Origin: Cupriavidus pauculus
GTDB lineage: Bacteria > Pseudomonadota > Gammaproteobacteria > Burkholderiales > Burkholderiaceae
DNA: 64,000 nucleotides
NCBI RefSeq assembly: GCF_003854935.1
Contig: NZ_CP033971.1
Location: 1-64,000, forward strand
Direction of reading: 5' to 3'
Shown: piece by piece, positions 58,680 to 64,000 of the stretch
Position numbering within the stretch: position 1 is the first letter of the stretch
Layout: every line of letters begins with the position of its first letter
Notes under the pieces: generated by a model
Seen by the model: the letters and a program-made list of their open reading frames with translations, nothing else
Databases searched by the model: none
What the model was told of the DNA's origin: nothing
Program-made: the position numbers and the translations under genes

Positions 58680-59039
58680 CTATCGTCGCTTCGCGACGCG
58701 ATCTGCTTGCAAGTGGAGGGGTGGCCTGCCCGAACGCGGCGCCCGCCGAAGGCGCGCGTAACGGGGGTAGTAAGCGTCCATCGCCTGTTCCACTGCTTCC
58801 ACGCGGCTCAGCTCAAGCGGCGGGCATTCGAGTAGATGCTCGTCTGCGCAGTAACGCAGTATTTCAAGCAAAAGGGTGTGCCGGCGACTCTCGGGAAAAT
58901 GGAGTCGACGATTCCTTGTCCAAGCGTGGTAGCCGGCAAAGGCGAGGGCGAGCAACTGCTCGGCCGTACCGTCCAGATGTTCCGCGAGGCGTTGGGCCTC
59001 CCCACTCAAGATGCGCTGGTTTTCGGCCTCGATGTTCAT
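58680..59039 (-). CDS. Hypothetical helical protein (119 aa)
   Basis: Overlaps the stop of the DUF6884 gene by ATGA. Helical with an aromatic/basic centre (FAGYHAWTRNRRLHFPE) and a very basic end. Between the DUF6884 and recombinase-like genes in one operon. No domain recognised. Confidence 0.55.
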   Translation of the reverse strand: MNIEAENQRILSGEAQRLAEHLDGTAEQLLALAFAGYHAWTRNRRLHFPESRRHTLLLEILRYCADEHLLECPPLELSRVEAVEQAMDAYYPRYARLRRAPRSGRPPLHLQADRVAKRR

Positions 59040-59779
59040 GACGGTAGCCCCAAGTCCGTTACGCTGACCCAGCGAGTACTCCCTCTCATGCGACCTTTCA
59101 CATCGCAAGCAATTTCTACCTCTGCGGTCGGCCCCATAGGCCCCGGAAAGAGCGAAAGAACGTGCGCAGGCGTGGTCGTCGAACCTGGAATCGCCCGGTA
59201 TTGGAGTTCGACCTCGGCGCCCACTTCGAATGGACCATATCGCCGAAACACCGGGTTGCCGTTTGGATGCGAGCCAATCTGCTCGACAAACTGCGGGGCC
59301 ATTCCAGCGAGGAAACGAGCAAGTTGAGAGCGCTGGTTGCGGATACCGCCGCCGACATCCTCGATGGGCAGGCGCTCCGCGCCGACCAGCTTAATCGCAG
59401 CGCGCATCACGCGCCGGTAGGTTTGGCCACCTCCGAGGAGCACTCTGCTGGCCAAGCGTGGCCAGGCCACCTGCACGACGGACTGGTGCAGCCTCGCCAA
59501 AAACTCGTCTGCGCGGGCAGATGTCATCTTCAAATCGTAAGGGTCCAGCGTGTCGTCCGGCGATACGAAGCCATATTTTGCAGAGAGGATCACCATCGCA
59601 GGCGTGGCGCCGCTGCATGGAGTGTGGGTGCGGTAAGTTTGATACATCACGCCCTGGTAGAGTTGTAGAGCAGGGGACCGGACCGCAGCCTTCTTCCCAG
59701 AACAGGCTAGAACCACTAGGGCGAGCGCCGCCGTATCAAATTCGACCCTTGTGTGGTGGGGGAAGAGGGCAAGTTGCAT
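59036..59779 (-). CDS. DUF6884-family protein
   Basis: 247 residues. LVVLACSGKKA, then PALQLYQGVMYQTYR and VILSAKYGFVSPDDTLDPYDLKM are the family hallmarks; the Cys and Lys near the start are probably catalytic or nucleotide-binding. Found on phages and mobile elements, sometimes near nucleotide-modifying genes. An alternative GTG at 59788 adds three residues. First gene of the minus-strand operon to 57094. Confidence 0.75.
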   Translation of the reverse strand: MQLALFPHHTRVEFDTAALALVVLACSGKKAAVRSPALQLYQGVMYQTYRTHTPCSGATPAMVILSAKYGFVSPDDTLDPYDLKMTSARADEFLARLHQSVVQVAWPRLASRVLLGGGQTYRRVMRAAIKLVGAERLPIEDVGGGIRNQRSQLARFLAGMAPQFVEQIGSHPNGNPVFRRYGPFEVGAEVELQYRAIPGSTTTPAHVLSLFPGPMGPTAEVEIACDVKGRMRGSTRWVSVTDLGLPS

Positions 59780-60030
59780 GGCGGGCACTCAAGCGATGTG
59801 GCGAAATTGCCCTTTGAGCGTACGCCACTGATCGGCATGTCAAGCATCCACCTTGCGGTCCCTCCGCCAATAATGCCCTCCGCGCCGCCGGCGTCAACGT
59901 CACGTCCGCGCAGTGCGAAAGGAGCTCGGTGACGTCGGCTCGCCGGCAACCATCATGCGCATGCGAGACGTCCGCTTCCCGAAAGGGTGCGGGCATTTCC
60001 TTTGTCTCCAATGCTATGGAATGCTATGAA
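59780..60030. other. Junction region at the element's right edge
   Basis: No gene supported. It contains a copy of the CGCTTCCCGAAAGGG terminator core (near 59974-59990, compare 52486-52520). The tandem repeat ATGCTATGGA / ATGCTATGAA (60011-60020, 60021-60030) lies directly before the decayed hydroxylase gene, so the element probably ends near here. Confidence 0.45.
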
Positions 60031-60386
60031 GGTGTCTTCCTTAAGCGCTGCACTACGACCCCGACGCCCAGAGCCGTCCCGCATTTCGACTTCGTGATGC
60101 CGGATCACTCGTCGAATCAGGTCAGCGCGTGAGCATGATGGTGATCTACCTGAACGACGTACCCGAAGGCGGCGAGGTCGTGTTTCCCGAGATCGGCCTG
60201 TCGGTGTTGCCGCGCAAGGGCAAAGCGCTCTATTTCGAGTATTGCGACGACGGCGGCCAGCTGGACGGCCGCACGCTGCATGCGGCGGCCGCAGTGGCAC
60301 GCGGCGAGAAACGGGTGGCGACCAAGTGGATGCGGCAGCGGCGCTTCGTGTCCGCCGCCTACGACGTGCGCGCCGCGTCGATGTAA
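60031..60386 (+). pseudogene. Remnant of a prolyl 4-hydroxylase-like 2OG-Fe(II) oxygenase
   Basis: The 3' half is well conserved: MVIYLNDVPEGGEVVFPEIGLSVLPRKGKALYFEY, LDGRTLHAAAAVARGEKRVATKWMR. The segment before it (HYDPDAQSRP, HFDFVMPDH, holding the HxD metal ligands) lies in other frames, so at least two frameshifts are present, and the N-terminal half is missing. Probably a chromosomal gene cut by the element. Confidence 0.75.
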
Positions 60387-60393
60387 GGGCCGG

Positions 60394-61128
60394 TTAGCGC
60401 GCCGGCGCCACCCGGCCCGCCATCAGCGGCTGGGCCAGCCGCGCGAAGATCAGTCCCAGCCCGCCCCAGAGCACGGCCTGTATGCCGAAGGTAGCTACCC
60501 GGTACTGCCAGAGCAGCGTAGCGGGAAAGCCGTTCGGCACCTCGTCGATGCCGGGCAGCCAGGCATGCGCCAGCCCGGCCAGCACCACGAACGCCGCGCT
60601 GGCACCTAGCCACGTCGTCCACGCATCGGCTCGCGCCAGCAGTCGGCGCGCCGCGACCACCGCCACGGTCATCGCCACCAGCGAAACGGCGATCATCGTG
60701 AAGAACAGCGCCGTGCGCAGGCCGATGGTGGAAGGGTCGCCCACGGCCGGCGGATTGGGCGGGTACTTCAGGAACGGCACGACCACGATGGCCACGTAGC
60801 CCAGCAGCGACAGCAGCACCGACGTGGCGCGCGCATCGAGCCGCCCGATGCGGCCGTAGACGTAGGCAAACACCAGCGCGAACAGCCCGCCCAGCGCGCT
60901 GCCGAATACGGCCACGCCGACGAACAGGCCCGCGCCGGACTGCACCTCGCGGCTCACCAGTTCCGGCACCTCGTGCGCGTGGCTGCCGCCCATCTCATGG
61001 GCGGCCTGTTCCTCGACGGCGATGGCACGCGCCACCTGCGGCTCGCCCACCACGCGCGCAAAGCCAAAGGCCAGCAGGCTGGCCAGGAAGCCCGCGACCA
61101 TGCCGCGGACCAGCAGACGTCTCACCAT
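60394..61128 (-). CDS. cbtA: Cobalt transporter subunit CbtA
   Basis: 244 residues, five predicted membrane segments, with family features: early LLVRGMVAGFLASLLAFGFARVVGEP, a His-rich loop (AAHEMGGSHAHEVPE) and KYPPNPPAVGD. It pairs with the small His-rich CbtB upstream, both under a cobalamin riboswitch, fitting cobalt uptake for B12. Confidence 0.92.
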   Translation of the reverse strand: MVRRLLVRGMVAGFLASLLAFGFARVVGEPQVARAIAVEEQAAHEMGGSHAHEVPELVSREVQSGAGLFVGVAVFGSALGGLFALVFAYVYGRIGRLDARATSVLLSLLGYVAIVVVPFLKYPPNPPAVGDPSTIGLRTALFFTMIAVSLVAMTVAVVAARRLLARADAWTTWLGASAAFVVLAGLAHAWLPGIDEVPNGFPATLLWQYRVATFGIQAVLWGGLGLIFARLAQPLMAGRVAPAR

Positions 61129-61140
61129 GGGGCGACTTCC

Positions 61141-61368
61141 TCAGTGGCAAGGAAAGCCAAGCAGGTGGCGGCCGTCGTGCACGAATTCATGCACGTACAT
61201 GGTGTTGAAGACCGCCATGGCGCCCGCTTCGACACCCACGAAATAGATAGCCAGGAGCAGCAGCATGCCGCCGAACACGGCCCATGGCAGCAGTTCGCGG
61301 ACGGGGATGGAAACAGGCAGGGATACCGGCGCGATGGCGGCCGGCGTGGCGATGGCACTTGCGTGCAT
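61141..61368 (-). CDS. cbtB: Cobalt transporter subunit CbtB
   Basis: 75 residues: one transmembrane helix (WAVFGGMLLLLAIYFVGVE) and the His-rich end YVHEFVHDGRHLLGFPCH, the CbtB hallmark for metal handling. Ribosome site AAGGAGAAA. 12 bases before cbtA. Confidence 0.92.
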   Translation of the reverse strand: MHASAIATPAAIAPVSLPVSIPVRELLPWAVFGGMLLLLAIYFVGVEAGAMAVFNTMYVHEFVHDGRHLLGFPCH

Positions 61369-61384
61369 GGGATTTCTCCTTGAG

Positions 61385-61495
61385 GATGGCGCGTCCTGTC
61401 ACGGATCGTTGCCCGCAGGGAAGGTCTGACTCTACAGTGGCGCGACCGTGCCGGAATTCCACCGGCTTCCTCCCTTCGGAATCCGTGCATTCTAA
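61385..61495 (-). promoter_or_regulatory. Cobalamin riboswitch upstream of cbtB
   Basis: On the minus strand the leader has GAAGCCGGTG (around 61461-61470) and the B12 box GCCACTG (61435-61441), flanked by helices with GGAATTCCGGCAC and the closing stem, as in adenosylcobalamin riboswitches. It would turn off cbtBA when cobalamin is plentiful. Confidence 0.85.
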
Positions 61496-61515
61496 TCGAC
61501 TCCCGGACCCGCCGC

Positions 61516-62112
61516 ATGACTTCCCGCATCGCCCTGCTTTGCGTCCCCGCCACCGCCGCGCTGCGCACCGGCCGCTTTCCGGCCAACACGGCGCTAGACC
61601 TGCCAGATCCGGCCGATCTGGCAGGTCTGCCGACGCTGCGTGATCCGCTGCTGGCGATGATCGGCGGGGACTCGCCCCGCGTCTCACGCAGTCCGGCCCC
61701 CGTGGCGCGCGCCACGGCCGAGGCGCTGGGGCTGGAGGCCGCCGCCGACGCCGAGTTGCGCGAGGTGGACTACGGCAAGTGGACAGGCCAGTCGCTCAAG
61801 GACGTGGCCGCATCGGCGCCGGACGCGCTGGCCGCATGGCTGGCCGATCCGGCGATGGCCGGGCACGGCGGTGAATCGCTGCTGGCCGTGGCGTCGCGCG
61901 CGGCGCGCTGGATCGATGCCTGCGCGCCGGGACCGACGCTGGCCGTGACCCATGCGAGCGTGATCTGCGCGCTGGTGGTGCATGCGCGGGGCGCGCCGGC
62001 GCGGGCTGCCACGCGGCTGGACATCGCGCCGCTGACACTGACCACGCTGACCGGCCAGCCTGGCGGCTGGCGCGTGTCGACCGTGGCCGTCCCTATTCAG
62101 CCGGGCGGCTGA
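61516..62112 (+). CDS. Histidine-phosphatase-family protein (CobC-like position)
   Basis: 198 residues. Family blocks ELREVDYGKWTGQSL and AVTHASVICALV (second His) are kept, but the N-terminal RHG(x)T motif is replaced by VPATAALRTG, so the catalytic His is apparently lost. Divergent from cbtBA. In cobalamin genes this family includes alpha-ribazole phosphatase. Activity is doubtful here. Confidence 0.75.
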   Translation: MTSRIALLCVPATAALRTGRFPANTALDLPDPADLAGLPTLRDPLLAMIGGDSPRVSRSPAPVARATAEALGLEAAADAELREVDYGKWTGQSLKDVAASAPDALAAWLADPAMAGHGGESLLAVASRAARWIDACAPGPTLAVTHASVICALVVHARGAPARAATRLDIAPLTLTTLTGQPGGWRVSTVAVPIQPGG

Positions 62113-62322
62113 GGCGCTGGGGCGCCAGGCTGCTGCGGCGCGCGAGCGGAAAGGTCCGTAGACGTCCTGCCCCGTGTTCCAGAACGTGACCACAAGCCCA
62201 CTGTCCTAGCCATCATCAGCGTGTTGCCGTAGGGCACGGTCGGTATGAACGCGATATCGGGCGCCACAGCCACGGGCGGCTCCGGGGCCGCTTCCACGGT
62301 CAGCACCAGTTCGACAGTTTAA

Positions 62323-62484
62323 GCAATCGACCGGGCAATCGCGGCAATCATCGCGCTGTTGCGGGCTCGGCACCCCGCCGTCGTCGCCTTCAGCGGCGGC
62401 AAAGACAATAGTGCTGAGGCGGCCCTCGTGCTGCACGTGGCAGTACTTCATCGCGCTGCGGAAGGCTCGCCGATTGTCATTTCG
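62323..62484 (+). pseudogene. Fragment of a DndC/PAPS-reductase-like gene
   Basis: 54 residues with PP-loop AFSGGKDNS and ALVLHVAVLHRAA align block by block with residues 20-70 of the 52942-54705 protein (AFSGGKDSS, ALVLHAAMLHRAA). No start and the rest of the gene is missing. It sits beyond the element's right edge, suggesting an earlier insertion and loss. The rest of 62113-62534 holds nothing I can support. Confidence 0.65.
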
Positions 62485-62534
62485 TTCATGGTGCGCCACC
62501 CGGAACGCCCGGTCGGATGTCACGGGCCACGCGC

Positions 62535-63974
62535 TCAGTCCAGCGCGCGATTCCTCGATTCAACGTTGACGGCCGCGATGGCGAACGCGCCGACGAGCAG
62601 CATCGTCGAGATCATCACCAGTGCAAGCGTGAAGTGCGAGGCCATGACCGGCGCGATGATGGCCGGCGCGAACAGGCCGCCGAAGCGTGCCACGGCGCCT
62701 GCGGTGCCCATGCCGGTGGCACGCAGGTCCGTGGGGTAGACCTCGGGCGTGAACGCGTACAGCGCCCCCCAAGTGCCCAGCAACGAAAAACTCATCAGCA
62801 GCGTCGAGCCGATAACCACGGTCGGGGAGGTGCCCAGGCTGTACAGCATGCAACCCACCGCGCTGAGCAGCAGGAATCCGATCAGCGTCGGCTTCCGACC
62901 CCAGCGCTCCACGCCATAGGCCGATAGCGCGAAGCCGGGCAATTGCACGATCGCTAGCACCACCAGGAACACCTGGCCGCGCATGAACGCAAAGCCTTCC
63001 GCGCTCAGCTTGATCGGCAGGTAGACAAACACGCCGTAGTACGCGATCGAAATCAGCGCCCAGGCGGCCAGCAGGGCGATGCTGCGGCGCCGGAAGCTGG
63101 TGGAAAACAGCGCGAAGACCGACTTCGGGGCAACCGGCTCGGACTTGAGCGGCGGGATGTCGACGTCGCGGCCATTCACCTTGGCCACGCGCTGCAGCAC
63201 CTTGCGGGCCTCGTCGGACCTGCCGCTGCGGTTCAGGAACATTGGCGACTCGGGGATGTAAAAGCGTAGCACCACGCCGATCAATGCCGGAATGCCGGTG
63301 ACCAGGAAGATCACGCGCCATGCCTGATCGCCATACGAAAGCGCCGCCAGCGCCAGCAGCGCCAGGCAGATGGTGCCGACGGCCCAGAACGATTCCAGCA
63401 GCACCAGCCATCGGCCACGTCGGTCGCTGGGCAGGAACTCGGCCATCATCGTGTAGTCGACGGGCAGCGTGCCACCTACGCCGATGCCGGTGAGGAAGCG
63501 CAGGGCCAGCAGCCAGGTCAGTTCCGGGGCAAACGCCGATGCCACACCGCACACGGCATCGATGACCACGGCCATCATCAGAACGGGCCGGCGGCCGATG
63601 CGATCGGCCAGGCGTCCGAAGAAGAACGCGCCGATCAGCATGCCCACGAAGAAGAACGTGCCGGTCTGCAGCGCCTGGGGCACGGTGATGCCGAACGTCT
63701 TGGCAATGGACGGTGCGCTGAAGCCGATCGACAGGACCTGCATCGCGTCGGCCAGCCATACCAAGCCGAAGATCACGAAGAGCCGATACTGGAACTTGCC
63801 CACGCCTGCGGCCTGGATGCCGCTTTCCAGCGATGCTTGGCCTGCCGTGCCGGCGGCGCCATGGCGGGCGCTCAGGCCGAGGCGGTCAACGCGCACGTCC
63901 TCGCGGTAAATGTCAGGCGTTGCGGCCGCCACGGGGGGCAGGGCAGCCGCAGAGTCTTGATACGGGGATTGCAT
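62535..63974 (-). CDS. Major facilitator superfamily transporter
   Basis: 479 residues, 12 predicted membrane helices. Family motifs GRLADRIGRRPVLM (loop 2-3), RFLTGIGVGGTLP and YGVERWGRKPTLIG (loop 8-9), of the aromatic-acid/sugar-porter type; PESPMFL and EVYPTDLRATGMG fit the metabolite:H+ symporter group. Long Ala-rich cytoplasmic N-terminus (65 residues). Ribosome site GGAGCGACA. Substrate unknown. Confidence 0.85.
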   Translation of the reverse strand: MQSPYQDSAAALPPVAAATPDIYREDVRVDRLGLSARHGAAGTAGQASLESGIQAAGVGKFQYRLFVIFGLVWLADAMQVLSIGFSAPSIAKTFGITVPQALQTGTFFFVGMLIGAFFFGRLADRIGRRPVLMMAVVIDAVCGVASAFAPELTWLLALRFLTGIGVGGTLPVDYTMMAEFLPSDRRGRWLVLLESFWAVGTICLALLALAALSYGDQAWRVIFLVTGIPALIGVVLRFYIPESPMFLNRSGRSDEARKVLQRVAKVNGRDVDIPPLKSEPVAPKSVFALFSTSFRRRSIALLAAWALISIAYYGVFVYLPIKLSAEGFAFMRGQVFLVVLAIVQLPGFALSAYGVERWGRKPTLIGFLLLSAVGCMLYSLGTSPTVVIGSTLLMSFSLLGTWGALYAFTPEVYPTDLRATGMGTAGAVARFGGLFAPAIIAPVMASHFTLALVMISTMLLVGAFAIAAVNVESRNRALD

Positions 63975-64000
63975 TGTCGCTCCTTATGGCGTGTTCGCCG

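Noticed and set aside
1-64000. tRNA, rRNA or conjugative type IV secretion genes
   Set aside because: None could be recognised by reading; no VirB/TraG/relaxase motifs were seen, so the element cannot be called self-transmissible from this window.

Overview
The window looks like GC-rich betaproteobacterial DNA of the Burkholderiales, most like a Cupriavidus or Ralstonia relative. This rests on codon style, the PRTRC cassette, the cobalt transporter pair CbtAB and the types of regulators present. Most of it (about 1 to 60000) is one large accessory element, an integrated plasmid or plasmid-like genomic island. It carries plasmid maintenance and DNA-processing genes and many hypothetical proteins. 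I see no rRNA, tRNA, CRISPR array or conjugative type IV secretion genes. The last 4 kb (a decayed prolyl 4-hydroxylase, cbtA, cbtB with a cobalamin riboswitch, a histidine phosphatase and an MFS transporter) reads as chromosomal backbone, with scars of element insertion.

Layout. 1-4500: small hypothetical genes, then ssb and a CHC2/Toprim primase. 4567-6360 (minus strand): a partition operon with an actin-like ATPase of the PRTRC D / ParM type, a small partner gene and helically phased upstream repeats that could be its centromere. 6500-8460: an orphan leader, short repeats and a tyrosine recombinase. 8900-18200: a cargo block with a DUF2235 hydrolase, a DUF1353 protein and a secreted M48-like protease, then an exported alpha/beta hydrolase and an isochorismatase-like enzyme with AraC and LysR regulators. 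18430-24194 (minus strand): a tightly overlapping operon with a UvrD-like helicase, DUF1173, a Gp37/Gp68 (DUF5131) protein and a Lar-like zinc ribbon. 24352-30878: hypothetical genes, a tandem paralogue pair and a 1033-residue methyltransferase-SNF2 helicase fusion. 31627-37456: the PRTRC cassette in the order ParB, E, C, F, B, A, ThiF. 37679-43961: a 17-kDa-antigen-like lipoprotein, small hypotheticals and a DUF932 protein. 44062-45684 (minus strand): bactofilin, a membrane protein and a DUF1845-like protein. 46335-54705: a Gp3-like protein, an SbcD-like phosphoesterase, an SbcC-like ATPase and a DndC/PAPS-reductase-like enzyme. 55158-59779: DUF3304 and Imm33 cargo, a degenerate tyrosine recombinase and a DUF6884 protein.

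How it fits together. ParB, the actin-like ATPase and the phased repeats would serve segregation. SSB, primase, helicases, SbcCD-like proteins and the methyltransferase-helicase would handle and protect the element's DNA. Inside PRTRC, C, B, A and ThiF look like a ubiquitin-like protein, an E2-like protein, a JAB peptidase and an E1-like enzyme, that is, a small conjugation pathway joined to a ParB gene.

The strongest unexplained signal is regulatory. Ten plus-strand sites carry the same leader: a short stem (usually GCGTC / GACGC with a 3-base loop), then ATCGA(C/T), usually a second hairpin and often a third hairpin that hides the Shine-Dalgarno sequence next to the start codon. Two copies have altered stems that still pair. 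Many genes in the element also end in their own intrinsic terminator. Together this suggests a shared RNA-level control over many otherwise separate transcription units of the element.
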